Shown here piece by piece: positions 8,209 through 18,752 of a stretch of 64,000 nucleotides of DNA; the stretch's first letter is position 1; every line of letters starts with the position of its first letter. The notes under the pieces were generated by a model, which worked only from the letters and a program-made list of their open reading frames with translations, had not been told where the DNA came from and did not search any database. The position numbers were made by a program, and so were the translations under genes. The stretch comes from Pseudomonadota bacterium. Lineage in GTDB: Bacteria > Pseudomonadota > Gammaproteobacteria > Burkholderiales > Burkholderiaceae_F. The stretch lies in assembly GCA_029778535.1 (NCBI GenBank), contig JAKOQB010000187.1:1-64000 (forward strand), written 5' to 3'.

Positions 8209-9555
8209 ATGGAATCGCCCGTGACGACGCCGGCGCGGCGCGCGGCACGCCCGCGCTTCGCGCTTGCCCCCGACGATCTGCTGCGCGACCGCACCTACCG
8301 GCGACTGTGGTCGTCGATCCTGATCAGCTCGTTCGGCGGGCAGGTGTCGATGCTCGCGCTGCCGCTGACCGCCGCGGTGTTACTGCACGCCACGCCGACG
8401 CAGATGGGTGTGCTGACAGCGATGGAGGTGCTGCCGTTCGCGCTGCTGTCGTTGCCCTCGGGCGTGTGGCTCGATCGCGTGCGGAAGCTTCCCGTCTACG
8501 TCGCCGGCGAATCGGCGCAGGCGCTCGCGCTGGCGAGCGTTCCGGCCGCGTGGTGGCTGGGGTGGCTGGCGCTGCCGTGGCTGTACGTGATCGCGTTCGT
8601 GATCGGCGCCGTCAACACCGTCGCCGGCAGCGCTGCGCAGATCGTGCTGACGCAGATCGTGCCGCGCGCGCGCCTGGTCGAGGCGCACGCGCGCAACGCG
8701 CTCGCCAGCTCCGCGGCGGAAGTCGCCGGCCCCGGCGCGGCCGGCGCGCTGATCAAGCTCGCCGGCGCGCCGCTCGCGATGCTGGTCGACGCGGTGCTGC
8801 TGGCGGTCTCGACGCTGATCCTGCGCGGAATCCGCGTGACCGAGGCGCCGCCGCACGCGGTCACGCATTTCTGGCAGGCGCTGCGCGACGGACTGCACTT
8901 CGTCGCCCGCCATCGGCTGCTGGTGACGATGGCGCTGCTGGTCGGCGGCTGGCACATGTGCAATTACGCGGCGCAGGTGGTGCAGATCCTGTTCGCTACC
9001 CGCACGCTGGGCTTGTCTGAGCGCGCGGTCGGCCTGTGTTACGTGGGTCTTGGCGCGGGCACCGTCGCCGCGAGCGCGGTCGGCGATCGGATCTCGCGCC
9101 GCCTGGGGCCTGCGCCGACGATGGTGCTGGGCCATGTGGTCTGCGGCGCGGGCTGGCTGCTCGGCGCCGCCGCACCCGCATCCGCGTGGGGAATCGCCAT
9201 GTTTGCGGCGATGCTGATGCTGTTCGGCGTCGGCGCGGTGCTCATCTTCATCAACTTCCTCGCGCTGCGGCAGGCGGTGACGCCGACGCCGCTGCTCGGC
9301 CGCATGACCAGCACGATGCGCTGGCTGATCATGGTGCCGGCCGTGCCCGGCGCGCTGCTCGGTGGCTGGCTCGGCGAGCATGCCGGGTTGCGCGCGGCGA
9401 TGGCGTTCGCCGGTGGCGCCGTGCTGCTGCTCGCGCTGCTGGCGTGGCGCCAGCCGCTGATCCGCACGCTGCGCGCGCTGCCGCAGATCGACAGCGACCT
9501 CGGCGATTCCGTCCATGACAATAAGGCGGCGCCAGCGCCCGCCCGCCGGCGCTGA
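8209..9555 (+). CDS. MFS transporter, EntS/MFS_3-like
   Basis: A 448-residue inner-membrane protein with about 12 hydrophobic helices. After a basic N-terminus, 'RTYRRLWSSILISSFGGQVSMLALPLTAAVLL' and 'GVWLDRVRKLPVYVAGE' match the MFS_3 exporter pattern, which includes enterobactin exporter EntS. The substrate is unknown. It follows the diguanylate cyclase by 7 bp and is probably co-transcribed. The C-terminus is a short polar tail. Confidence 0.85.
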   Translation: MESPVTTPARRAARPRFALAPDDLLRDRTYRRLWSSILISSFGGQVSMLALPLTAAVLLHATPTQMGVLTAMEVLPFALLSLPSGVWLDRVRKLPVYVAGESAQALALASVPAAWWLGWLALPWLYVIAFVIGAVNTVAGSAAQIVLTQIVPRARLVEAHARNALASSAAEVAGPGAAGALIKLAGAPLAMLVDAVLLAVSTLILRGIRVTEAPPHAVTHFWQALRDGLHFVARHRLLVTMALLVGGWHMCNYAAQVVQILFATRTLGLSERAVGLCYVGLGAGTVAASAVGDRISRRLGPAPTMVLGHVVCGAGWLLGAAAPASAWGIAMFAAMLMLFGVGAVLIFINFLALRQAVTPTPLLGRMTSTMRWLIMVPAVPGALLGGWLGEHAGLRAAMAFAGGAVLLLALLAWRQPLIRTLRALPQIDSDLGDSVHDNKAAPAPARRR

Positions 9556-10941
<1,386 letters not shown>

Positions 10942-10943
10942 CC

Positions 10944-11957
10944 ATGGCGACGATGACGATGATCCAGGCGCTGCGTTCGGCGATGGACGTGATGCTCGAG
11001 CGCGACTCCAACGTGGTGGTCTTCGGCGAGGACGTCGGCTACTTCGGCGGCGTGTTCCGCTGTACCGAGGGACTGCAGGCCAAGTACGGCAACCATCGCG
11101 TCTTCGACACGCCGATCGCCGAGGGTGGCATCGTCGGCATCGCGATCGGCATGGGTGCATACGGATTGCGGCCGGTCGCCGAAATCCAGTTCGCCGACTA
11201 CTTCTATCCGGCGTACGACCAGATCGTGTCGGAGGCCGCGCGGCTGCGCTACCGCTCTGCCGGCGACTTCACCGCGCCGCTGACGATCCGCATGCCGTGC
11301 GGCGGCGGCATCTACGGCGGACAGACGCACAGCCAGAGCCCGGAGGCGCTGTTCACGCACGTGTGCGGGCTGCGCACGGTGATGCCGAGCAATCCGTACG
11401 ACGCCAAGGGTCTGCTGATCGCGTCGATCGAGTGCGACGACCCGGTGATCTTCCTGGAGCCGAAGCGGCTGTACAACGGCCCCTTCGACGGCCATCACGA
11501 CAGGCCGGTGGTGCCGTGGTCCAAGCACCCGCTCGGTGAAGTGCCCGAGGGCTACTACACGGTGCCGCTCGAATCTGCGGCGGTGTTCCGCGCGGGCAAG
11601 GACATGACGGTGCTGACCTACGGCACGATGGTGTGGGTGTCGGAGGCCGCCGCGAACGAGACCGGCATCGACGCCGAGATCATCGACGTGAGGAGCCTGT
11701 GGCCGCTCGATCTGGACACGATCGTCGCGTCGGTGAAGAAGACCGGCCGCTGCGCCGTCGTGCACGAGGCCACCCGCACCAGCGGCTTCGGCGCGGAACT
11801 GGTGTCGCTGGTGCAGGAGCACTGCTTCTATCACCTCGAGGCGCCGATCGAGCGCGTGACCGGCTGGGATACGCCGTATCCGCACGCGCAGGAGTGGGCC
11901 TACTTTCCTGGGCCGCAGCGCGTCGGCGAGGCGTTCAAGCGCACGATGGAGGCGTGA
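10944..11957 (+). CDS. bkdA2: Branched-chain 2-oxoacid dehydrogenase E1 beta subunit
   Basis: A 337-residue transketolase-like beta subunit that completes the E1 active site. Hallmarks are VVVFGEDVGYFGGVFRCTEG near the start, RVFDTPIAEGGIVGIAIGMG, and the C-terminal transketolase domain with VVHEATRTSGFGAE. It begins 2 bp after the E1 alpha stop and ends 1 bp before the E2 start, so the three are translationally packed. Confidence 0.93.
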   Translation: MATMTMIQALRSAMDVMLERDSNVVVFGEDVGYFGGVFRCTEGLQAKYGNHRVFDTPIAEGGIVGIAIGMGAYGLRPVAEIQFADYFYPAYDQIVSEAARLRYRSAGDFTAPLTIRMPCGGGIYGGQTHSQSPEALFTHVCGLRTVMPSNPYDAKGLLIASIECDDPVIFLEPKRLYNGPFDGHHDRPVVPWSKHPLGEVPEGYYTVPLESAAVFRAGKDMTVLTYGTMVWVSEAAANETGIDAEIIDVRSLWPLDLDTIVASVKKTGRCAVVHEATRTSGFGAELVSLVQEHCFYHLEAPIERVTGWDTPYPHAQEWAYFPGPQRVGEAFKRTMEA

Positions 11958-11958
11958 C

Positions 11959-13254
11959 ATGGGGATTCACGTCATCAAGATGCCGGACATCGGCGAAGGC
12001 ATCGCCGAGGTCGAACTGGTCGAGTGGCACGTGAAGGAAGGCGACGCGGTGGTCGAGGACCAGGTGCTCGCCGACGTGATGACCGACAAGGCGACGGTGG
12101 AGATTCCGTCGCCGGTCCACGGCAAGGTGATCGCGCTCGGCGGCAAGGTCGGCGAGGTGATGGCGGTCGGATCGGAATTGATCCGGCTCGAAGTCGAAGG
12201 CGCGGGCAACGTGGCCGAAGGCGCAGCGCCGGCCAAGGAGCGCGCGCCTGCGCCCGCCGCCGCGCCGAAAGCTGCTCCCGCGCCTGCGCCCGTGCCGAAG
12301 CCCGCGCCAGCGCCGGTGCCAACCCCGGCGCCGAAGCCTGCCCCGCCGCCCATCGCGGCACCGGTCGCGCGCCGCGCGCCGGGAGAGAAGCCGATCGCTT
12401 CGCCCGCGGTGCGCCGGCGCGCGTGGGAACTCGGCATCGAGCTGCAGTTCGTGCCGGGCTCGGGCCCCGCGGGCCGGATCATGCACGAGGACCTCGACGC
12501 GTACCTCGCGCGCGGCGGCGCTGCGGTCACGCATGGCGCGCGCTACGTCGAGCGCAACGACGAGCAGCAGATCCAGGTGATCGGCCTGCGGCGCAGGATC
12601 GCGGAGAAGATGCAAGAGGCGAAGCGCCGCATCCCGCACTTCACCTACGTCGAGGAGATCGACGTCACCGACCTCGAAGCGCTGCGCGGCAAGCTCAACG
12701 ATGCATACGCCAAGGAACGCGGCAAGCTGACGCTCCTGCCGTTCCTGATGCGCGCGATCGTTCTCGCGCTGCACGAATATCCGATGGTCAACGCGCGCTT
12801 CGACGACGACGCGGGCGTGGTCACCCGCTACGGCGCGGTGCACCTGGGCATCGCCACCCAGACCGACGCCGGCCTGATGGTGCCGGTGGTGCGTCATGCC
12901 GAGGCGCGCGATCTGTGGTCGTCCGCCGTCGAGATCGCGCGGCTGGCCGAAGCGGCGCGCGCTGCCAAGGCAACGCGCGACGAACTGACCGGATCGACGA
13001 TCACGATCACCAGCCTCGGCGCACTCGGCGGCATCGTCACCACGCCGGTGATCAACTATCCGGAAGTCGCGATCGTCGGCGTCGGCCGGATCGTCGAGCG
13101 GCCGGTGATCCGCGACGGCGCCATCGTCGCGCGCAAGCTGATGAACCTGTCGTCGTCGTTCGACCACCGCGTCGTCGACGGCGCGCACGCGGCCGAGTTC
13201 GTGCAGAAGATGCGCGGCTATCTCGAAACGCCGGCGACGATGTTTGTGGAATGA
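11959..13254 (+). CDS. bkdB: Dihydrolipoamide acyltransferase E2 of the 2-oxoacid dehydrogenase
   Basis: A 431-residue core subunit that moves the acyl group from E1 to CoA. Domains: lipoyl domain (residues 1-80) with the lipoylated Lys44 in MTDKATVEIP; a long Ala/Pro linker (about 85-135); a peripheral-subunit-binding domain (IASPAVRRRAWELGIEL...GPAGRI, about 137-175); and the catalytic acyltransferase domain with His403 and Asp407 in FDHRVVDG. A single lipoyl domain is usual for branched-chain E2. The intergenic palindromic repeat follows it. Confidence 0.93.
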   Translation: MGIHVIKMPDIGEGIAEVELVEWHVKEGDAVVEDQVLADVMTDKATVEIPSPVHGKVIALGGKVGEVMAVGSELIRLEVEGAGNVAEGAAPAKERAPAPAAAPKAAPAPAPVPKPAPAPVPTPAPKPAPPPIAAPVARRAPGEKPIASPAVRRRAWELGIELQFVPGSGPAGRIMHEDLDAYLARGGAAVTHGARYVERNDEQQIQVIGLRRRIAEKMQEAKRRIPHFTYVEEIDVTDLEALRGKLNDAYAKERGKLTLLPFLMRAIVLALHEYPMVNARFDDDAGVVTRYGAVHLGIATQTDAGLMVPVVRHAEARDLWSSAVEIARLAEAARAAKATRDELTGSTITITSLGALGGIVTTPVINYPEVAIVGVGRIVERPVIRDGAIVARKLMNLSSSFDHRVVDGAHAAEFVQKMRGYLETPATMFVE

Positions 13255-13265
13255 CGACTTGGAGT

Positions 13266-13333
13266 GTCATTCCCGCGGAAGCGGAATCCCGATCGGCGCC
13301 CGACGACTGGATGCCCGCTTTCGAGGGCATGAC
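13266..13333. repeat. Intergenic palindromic repeat between E2 and E3 genes
   Basis: GTCATTCCCGCGGAAGCGG (from 13266) and the arm ending GGGCATGAC (13333) form an imperfect inverted repeat. It has the same architecture as the copy inside icmF. The downstream edge merges with GCGGGGATGACC, which supplies the purine-rich ribosome site for the E3 start. Confidence 0.8.
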
Positions 13334-13356
13334 GGGCCCGCAGCGGGGATGACCAA

Positions 13357-14733
13357 ATGCAAACTCAATCGACCCAACTGCTCGTGATCGGCGGCGGCAC
13401 CGGCGGCTATGTCGCCGCGATCCGCGCCGCGCAGCTTGGCATCCGGACGACGCTCGTCGAGGGCGACCGCATCGGCGGCACGTGCCTAAATATCGGCTGC
13501 ATTCCGTCGAAGGCGCTGATCCACGTCGCGGAGGAGTTCGAGAGGGCGACTCACTACGCCGGTACGAGCCCGCTCGGCATCCGCGTGCAGAAACCCGCGC
13601 TCGACGTCGCGCAGGCGGTGCAGTGGAAGGACGGAGTCGTGCAGCGGCTGACGCAAGGCGTGTCGAGCCTGTTGAAGAAGGCCGGCGCGCAGGGCGTGAA
13701 CGGCCGCGCCACGATCGTCGACGGCAAGACGGTCGACGTGGGCGATCTGCGGATTCGATGCGAGCACCTGTTGCTGGCGACCGGCTCCGAGCCGACGCCG
13801 CTGCCCTCGCTGCCGTTCGGCGGACGCGTGATTTCGTCGACCGAGGCGTTGTCGCCTGCGGCGATCCCGAGGAGGCTGGTCATCGTCGGCGCCGGCTATA
13901 TCGGCCTCGAGCTCGGCATCGCGTACCGCAAGCTCGGCGCCGAGGTGACGGTAATCGAGGCGCTGTCGCGCGTGTTGCCGCAGTACGACGCCGAGCTGAC
14001 CAAACCGGTCGACGCGGCGCTGAAGCGGCTCGGCGTCACCCTGCACCTGAACAGCAAGGTGCTCGGCATGAAGGGCGATGCGGTGACGATGCAGGACGGG
14101 CAGGGCGCGACACACGACGTCGCCGCGGATCAGGTGCTGGTGGCCGCCGGCCGCCGCCCGCGCACGCAGGGCTTCGGGCTGGAGAAGCTCGCGCTCGACA
14201 TGAACGGGGCGTTCGTCAGGATCGACGATCAGTGCCGCACGTCGATGCGCAACGTGTGGGCGGTCGGCGACCTGACCGGCGAACCGATGCTCGCGCATCG
14301 CGCGATCGCGCAGGGCGAAATGGTGGCCGAGATCATCGCCGGCCAGAAGCGCCGCTTCGCGCCGGCGTCGATCCCGGCGATCGTGTTCACCGATCCCGAG
14401 GTCGTCGTGTCAGGACTTTCGCCGGACGAAGCGAAGGCCGCGCGCTTCGACTGCATTCAGTCGCACTTCCCGTTCGCCGGCAACGGCCGCTCGCTGACGC
14501 TCGAATCGCGCGAGGGTTTCGTGCGCGTGGTCGCGCGCCGCGACAATCACCTGATCCTCGGCTGGCAGGCGGTCGGCCGCGGCGTGTCGGAACTCGCGGC
14601 GGCGTTCTCGCAATCGCTGGAGATGGGCGCGCGGCTGGAAGACATCGCCGGCACGATCCACGCGCACCCGACGCTCGGCGAGGCGGTGCAGGAAGCCGCG
14701 CTGCGCGCGCTCGGCCACGCGATCCACGTCTGA
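13357..14733 (+). CDS. lpdA: Dihydrolipoyl dehydrogenase E3
   Basis: A 458-residue FAD enzyme that reoxidises the E2 lipoyl group with NAD+. It shows the FAD motif [17 protein letters not shown] near the N-terminus and the redox disulphide Cys43/Cys48 in [13 protein letters not shown]. The NAD-binding motif is [18 protein letters not shown], and the C-terminal dimer domain carries the catalytic HAHPTLGEA motif. It is the last of the four complex genes; the 102-bp gap before it is filled by the palindromic repeat. Confidence 0.95.
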   Translation: MQTQSTQLLVIGGGTGGYVAAIRAAQLGIRTTLVEGDRIGGTCLNIGCIPSKALIHVAEEFERATHYAGTSPLGIRVQKPALDVAQAVQWKDGVVQRLTQGVSSLLKKAGAQGVNGRATIVDGKTVDVGDLRIRCEHLLLATGSEPTPLPSLPFGGRVISSTEALSPAAIPRRLVIVGAGYIGLELGIAYRKLGAEVTVIEALSRVLPQYDAELTKPVDAALKRLGVTLHLNSKVLGMKGDAVTMQDGQGATHDVAADQVLVAAGRRPRTQGFGLEKLALDMNGAFVRIDDQCRTSMRNVWAVGDLTGEPMLAHRAIAQGEMVAEIIAGQKRRFAPASIPAIVFTDPEVVVSGLSPDEAKAARFDCIQSHFPFAGNGRSLTLESREGFVRVVARRDNHLILGWQAVGRGVSELAAAFSQSLEMGARLEDIAGTIHAHPTLGEAVQEAALRALGHAIHV

Positions 14734-14754
14734 TGCGTAGTCGACGGAAAAGCC

Positions 14755-15174
14755 ATGCGTCAGGCGCGCGCGGTCCTGAAGATCGAAACGCCCGGCCGCG
14801 GACTGGTCGAGATCACGCCGCAGATCGAACGCTGGTTCGAGGCGACCGGTATCCGCAACGGCCTGCTGACCGTGTTCATCCGCCACACGTCCGCGAGCCT
14901 GTTGATCCAGGAGAACGCCGACCCTGAAGTTCAGCGCGATCTCGAGCGCTTCTTCGCGCGGCTGGTACGCGACGGTGATCCGCTGTTCGAGCACCGCTCG
15001 GAAGGCACCGACGACATGCCCGCGCACGTGAGGAGCGCGTTGACGCAGACGCAGATTTCGGTGCCGCTCGCCGACGGCGCGCTCGTGCTCGGCACCTGGC
15101 AGGGCATCTACGTATATGAGCACCGCTTGCGCGCGCATCGGCGCGAGGTGGTGCTGCACCTGATCGGCGAGTGA
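14755..15174 (+). CDS. YjbQ family protein (UPF0047)
   Basis: A 139-residue YjbQ-family protein. The signature FIRHTSASLLIQENADPEV lies in the middle, followed by EGTDDMPAHVRSAL and the terminal 'LGTWQGIYVYEHR'. Family members have weak thiamine-phosphate synthase activity; the true role is unsettled. It starts 21 bp after the E3 stop and may ride on the same transcript. The thiamine link to the ThDP-dependent E1 is suggestive only. Confidence 0.88.
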   Translation: MRQARAVLKIETPGRGLVEITPQIERWFEATGIRNGLLTVFIRHTSASLLIQENADPEVQRDLERFFARLVRDGDPLFEHRSEGTDDMPAHVRSALTQTQISVPLADGALVLGTWQGIYVYEHRLRAHRREVVLHLIGE

Positions 15175-15175
15175 G

Positions 15176-15595
15176 CTAGGCCGCGCTGCGGTCGCGGTAC
15201 AGCCAGGCGGCGATCACGCCGAGAATCACGGTCAGCGCGCCGTCGAAGGCGATCTGCTTGGCCGCCAGTTCGCCCGGTGTCGGCTGCACGACGTAGTAGA
15301 TGATGTACGTCGGCACGATCGTGAGCAGCGCGATCGCGATGCCGAAGCGCATGCCCTGCGGCAGCCAAGGTTTCGCTTCGACGCCGCGCGCGTAGATCCA
15401 CACGAACGCCCCGGCCAGGATCACGTGCGCCAGGATCATCAGCGGAAAGTACTTCTGCGCGTCGGCCTCGGGACGGAACAGCGTGCCGGTCAGCTTCGCG
15501 TAGTCCGGGCCGAGCAGCGCTCCGTGCACCACGAAGCTGCCCGCCATCCACGCGATGAACAGCACCAGCCAGGCAATGAAGAATTTCCTGTTCAT
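15176..15595 (-). CDS. Small integral membrane protein, unknown function
   Basis: 139 residues with four predicted membrane helices: FFIAWLVLFIAWMAGSFVV; FPLMILAHVILAGAFVWIYA; IAIALLTIVPTYIIYYVV; and ALTVILGVIAAWLYR. Start chosen at ATG 15595 with AGGAGGAG just upstream. The phrase 'WIYARGVEAKPWLPQGMRFGIA' is typical of a conserved proteobacterial family without assigned role. It converges on the YjbQ gene with 1 bp between stops. Confidence 0.75.
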   Translation of the reverse strand: MNRKFFIAWLVLFIAWMAGSFVVHGALLGPDYAKLTGTLFRPEADAQKYFPLMILAHVILAGAFVWIYARGVEAKPWLPQGMRFGIAIALLTIVPTYIIYYVVQPTPGELAAKQIAFDGALTVILGVIAAWLYRDRSAA

Positions 15596-15741
15596 GGTCT
15601 CCTCCTCGTCGAGCGGTGCCGGAGTAAGGTCGGCGTGATGCCGCGCAACGGGTGGTCGCGCGCGGCGGGCGAAGGCTACACCCCGGCTGCGCACGCGCAA
15701 GGCGCGCTGCGACGAACCGGGCGCTCGCGCAGACGCGATCG

Positions 15742-16137
15742 CTACCGGTAGTGACCGAGGCGCTCGAGCACCTCGATCTTGTAGCCGTCGGGATCCTGGA
15801 TGAAGAAGAAGCGTGCCAGGAGTTCCTCGCCGCGCTTGAACTCCTTGATCGCGGCGGGTTCGTAGCCGGCCGCGGTCAGAGCCGCGTGCGTCGATGCGAC
15901 GCTGTCCACCACCACGCCGACGTGCCCGTAGCCGGTGCCGTGCGTGTACGGCTCGGTGCGGCCCTTGTTCAGCGTCAGCTCGATCTCCATGTCGTTCTCG
16001 GGATTGCGCAGATACGCCAGCGCAAAGTCCGGAAAGTCCAGCCGATGCGATTCGGTGAGGCCGAGTACGTCGGCATAGAACTTCAGCGACCGGTCCAGAT
16101 CCAGCACGCGGATCATGGTGTGGATGATCTTTGCCAT
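15742..16137 (-). CDS. gloA: Glyoxalase I / lactoylglutathione lyase-like VOC protein
   Basis: A 131-residue VOC-fold metalloenzyme, expected to convert the methylglyoxal-glutathione hemithioacetal to lactoylglutathione. 'HTMIRVLDLDRSLKFYADVLGL' opens the first beta-alpha-beta-beta-beta unit with the metal His (H6). 'MEIELTLNKG' supplies Glu, 'GYGHVGVVVD' a second His and 'YKIEVLER' the last Glu. All four metal ligands of GloA are visible. ATG 16137 is annotated; an ATG at 16152 is equally possible. Part of a minus-strand run of small genes. Confidence 0.85.
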   Translation of the reverse strand: MAKIIHTMIRVLDLDRSLKFYADVLGLTESHRLDFPDFALAYLRNPENDMEIELTLNKGRTEPYTHGTGYGHVGVVVDSVASTHAALTAAGYEPAAIKEFKRGEELLARFFFIQDPDGYKIEVLERLGHYR

Positions 16138-16169
16138 TCTGATTACGCGCATGCGCTCGCCGATCGCCG

Positions 16170-16520
16170 TCAGCCGCGCGCGGCGAGCGGCACCACCTTG
16201 GGCGGACGGGCCGCCGTCGCCGGGGTCTGCACCTTCGAACCGGTTTCGCCCTGCGCATCGAGCTTGCGCAGCAGGTAACGCATGCAAGTCACGCGCAGGA
16301 ACGAGGCGAAGTTCGGCACCTCGCCCCGGTGCTGCAGGATTTCGTCGTGGAACTTGGTGATCAGCGCGTTGGTGGCGCAGCCCTCGGCGGCAGCCATCTC
16401 GGCGAGCACGTCCCACGCCAGGTTCTCGAGGCGGATGCTGGTCAGCACGCCATGGATGCGCAGCGTGCGCGTGCGTGACTCGTACAGGATCGGGTCGGCT
16501 TTGACGTAGAACTCGCACAT
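16170..16520 (-). CDS. Ribbon-helix-helix (RHH_4) domain protein
   Basis: 116 residues. MCEFYVKADPILYESRTRTLRIHGVLTSIRLENLAWDVL contains the beta strand and helices of the RHH_4 family, and 'NFASFLRVTCMRYL' is the conserved C-terminal helix. The family has a MetJ/Arc-like DNA-binding fold and unknown targets. A disordered Ala/Pro tail follows. It lies 21 bp downstream of the DJ-1 gene, so the two are likely co-transcribed. Confidence 0.8.
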   Translation of the reverse strand: MCEFYVKADPILYESRTRTLRIHGVLTSIRLENLAWDVLAEMAAAEGCATNALITKFHDEILQHRGEVPNFASFLRVTCMRYLLRKLDAQGETGSKVQTPATAARPPKVVPLAARG

Positions 16521-16541
16521 GGCATCCGCCTCCGTTGCAGG

Positions 16542-17123
16542 CTACGGCTCGATTCGCGTGCCGAGCACCTTCAGGAACTGCGCCATCCACGCCGCATGCC
16601 CCGGCCACGCGACCGCGGTGACCAGTGTGCCGTCGGTGACCGCGCCGTCGACGCCGGGGTCCTTGAACGTCGCACCCGCGAGTTCCATCTCGGCGCGGCA
16701 GGCGTAGTAGCCGGTCGCGGTCTTGCCCTTCAGCACGTTGGCCGCGGCCAGTACCTGCACGCCGTGGCACACCGATGCGATCGGCTTGCCCGCGTTGGCA
16801 AAGTGCCGCGTGATCTCGATGACCTTCGGATTCATCCTGATGTATTCGGGCGCGCGCCCACCGGAGATCATCAGCGCATCGTAGCTGGCGGGATTCACCT
16901 CTGCGAACGTCGCGTTCAGCGTGAAGCGGTGGCCGGGCTTCTCGCTGTAGGTCTGCGCACCATCGAAGTCGTGGATCGCCGTCAGGATGTAGTCGCCGGA
17001 CTTCTTGTCCGGGCACACCGCGTGCACCGTGTGGCCGACCATCGTCAGCATCTGGAACGGGGCCATCACTTCGTAGTCTTCGGCGTAGTCGCCGACCAAT
17101 TGCAGGATCTTCTTCGCTGCCAT
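16542..17123 (-). CDS. DJ-1/PfpI family protein
   Basis: A 193-residue flavodoxin-like protein. The nucleophile elbow is ASVCHGVQVLAAA (Cys119, His120), preceded by 'YDALMISGGRAPEYIR'. This subgroup includes intracellular protease-like, deglycase and stress proteins; the activity here is unproven. ATG 17123 has GGAGGTAA a few bases upstream. It lies 22 bp after the GMC oxidoreductase gene on the same strand. Confidence 0.88.
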   Translation of the reverse strand: MAAKKILQLVGDYAEDYEVMAPFQMLTMVGHTVHAVCPDKKSGDYILTAIHDFDGAQTYSEKPGHRFTLNATFAEVNPASYDALMISGGRAPEYIRMNPKVIEITRHFANAGKPIASVCHGVQVLAAANVLKGKTATGYYACRAEMELAGATFKDPGVDGAVTDGTLVTAVAWPGHAAWMAQFLKVLGTRIEP

Positions 17124-17145
17124 GACCGTTACCTCCTACCGATCG

Positions 17146-18714
17146 TCAAATCGCTCGTTGCTTCATCTGCCCGGCAATGTATTCGGCCTGCCGGATCGCC
17201 AGCGTCACGATCGTCAGCGTCGGATTTTCCGCGCCACCGGTGGTGAACTGGCTGCCGTCCGAAATGAACAGGTTCTTGATGTCGTGCGTCTGTCCCCACT
17301 TGTTGCACACACCGTCGCGCGCCTTGGCGCTCATCCGGCAGGTGCCGAGGTTGTGCGTCGACGGATAAGGCGGTGTGCGGAAGGTCTTCACGGCGCCCGC
17401 CGCCTTGTAGACCGCCTCGCCTTGTCCGAACGCATGGTCGCGCATGCGGATGTCGTTGTCGTGGTCGTCGAAGTGTACGTTCGGCACCGGGTTGCCCCAC
17501 TTGTCCTTCACGTTCGTGTTCAAGGTGACGCGGTTGGTCTCGCGCGGCATGTCCTCGCCGACCAGCCACATGCCGGCCATGTGCGTGTAGTTGTCGAGCC
17601 ACCAAGTGAAGTCCGCGCCCCAGCCTCCGGGGTTCAGGAACGCAGCCATGAACGGCACGCCGAGCGACAGCGTCTCCATTTCGTAGCCGCCGACGAAGCC
17701 GCGCTTCGGATTGTTGGGCGCCTCGTCGCCGATGATGCCGGCCATCGTGGTGCCACGGTACATGTTCACTTCGTCCTTGAAAACCGCGTACACCGAGCCG
17801 GTCATGTGGCGCATGTAGTTCCTGCCGACCTGGCCCGACGAGTTTGCCAGCCCGTCGGGGAACTTCGACGAGGCCGACAGCAGCAGCAGGCGCGGTGTCT
17901 CGATCGAATTGCCGGCCACGCATACGACGCGCGCCTTCTGCCGCTGCTCCTTGCCGTCCTTGTCGCGATAGACGACGCCGGTGACCTTGCCCGCGGCGTC
18001 GTGCTCGATCCGGACCACGTGCGACTCGGGCCGCAGATCGAGCTTGCCCGTCGCCTCGGCCGCCGGGATCTCGGTGTACAGCGTCGACCACTTGGCGCCC
18101 GACTTGCATCCCTGGAAGCAGAAGCCGATCTGCAGGCAGCTACCTCGGCCATGGCGCGGCCGGCTGTTGATCGCCATGCGGCCGGTGTGGCACTCCTTGT
18201 AGCCGAGCTTGGTCGCGCCGGCGTACATCACCTTGAAGTTGTTGTTGCCCGGCAGGCCCGGGATGCCGTGCGTGCGCGTGACGCCCATCTTGTCTTCGGC
18301 GCGCGAGTAAAAGGGCTCCAGCTCCTTGAGCGTCAGCGGCCAGTCGAGCAGGTTCGCGCCCTTGATCTCGCCGTACGTGCTGCGCGCTTTGAACTCGTGC
18401 GCCTGCAGGCGCAGCGACGCGCCGGCCCAGTGCGTCGTGGTGCCGCCGACGGTCTTGCAGATCCACGCCGGCAGCCCCGAGAAATCCTTGGCCACGCGCC
18501 ACGTCCCGGAGGTCGTGCGCGGATCAAGCCAGGCGAGCTGGACGAACGACTTCCATTCGTCGTTGATGAATGTTGCAGGCGACTGGCGACCGCCGGCCTC
18601 CAGCAGGACGACCTTCACGCCCTTCTGGGTCAGCTCGTTGGCGAGCGTGCCGCCGCCGGCGCCGGAACCGATGATGACGACCACCGAGTCGTCGTTGAAG
18701 TCGAAACTGGGCAT
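17146..18714 (-). CDS. GMC family FAD oxidoreductase
   Basis: 522 residues. The N-terminal FAD motif is VVVIIGSGAGGGTLANELTQKG. 'KTVGGTTTHWAGASLRL' is the flavin-contact loop of gluconate/sorbitol-dehydrogenase-like GMC enzymes. The C-terminus has the second FAD motif (NLFISDGSQFTTGGAENPTLTIVTLAIRQA). A Cys-containing stretch (CLQIGFCFQGCKSGAKWS) is typical of the membrane-bound sugar dehydrogenase group. It pairs with the small subunit 38 bp upstream. Substrate is probably a sugar acid, polyol or alcohol; no cytochrome c subunit is adjacent. ATG 18714 follows GGGAGA. Confidence 0.85.
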   Translation of the reverse strand: MPSFDFNDDSVVVIIGSGAGGGTLANELTQKGVKVVLLEAGGRQSPATFINDEWKSFVQLAWLDPRTTSGTWRVAKDFSGLPAWICKTVGGTTTHWAGASLRLQAHEFKARSTYGEIKGANLLDWPLTLKELEPFYSRAEDKMGVTRTHGIPGLPGNNNFKVMYAGATKLGYKECHTGRMAINSRPRHGRGSCLQIGFCFQGCKSGAKWSTLYTEIPAAEATGKLDLRPESHVVRIEHDAAGKVTGVVYRDKDGKEQRQKARVVCVAGNSIETPRLLLLSASSKFPDGLANSSGQVGRNYMRHMTGSVYAVFKDEVNMYRGTTMAGIIGDEAPNNPKRGFVGGYEMETLSLGVPFMAAFLNPGGWGADFTWWLDNYTHMAGMWLVGEDMPRETNRVTLNTNVKDKWGNPVPNVHFDDHDNDIRMRDHAFGQGEAVYKAAGAVKTFRTPPYPSTHNLGTCRMSAKARDGVCNKWGQTHDIKNLFISDGSQFTTGGAENPTLTIVTLAIRQAEYIAGQMKQRAI

Positions 18715-18752
18715 CTGCGTGTCTCCCTGTGAGCGTCGATCGGTCGGCAGGC

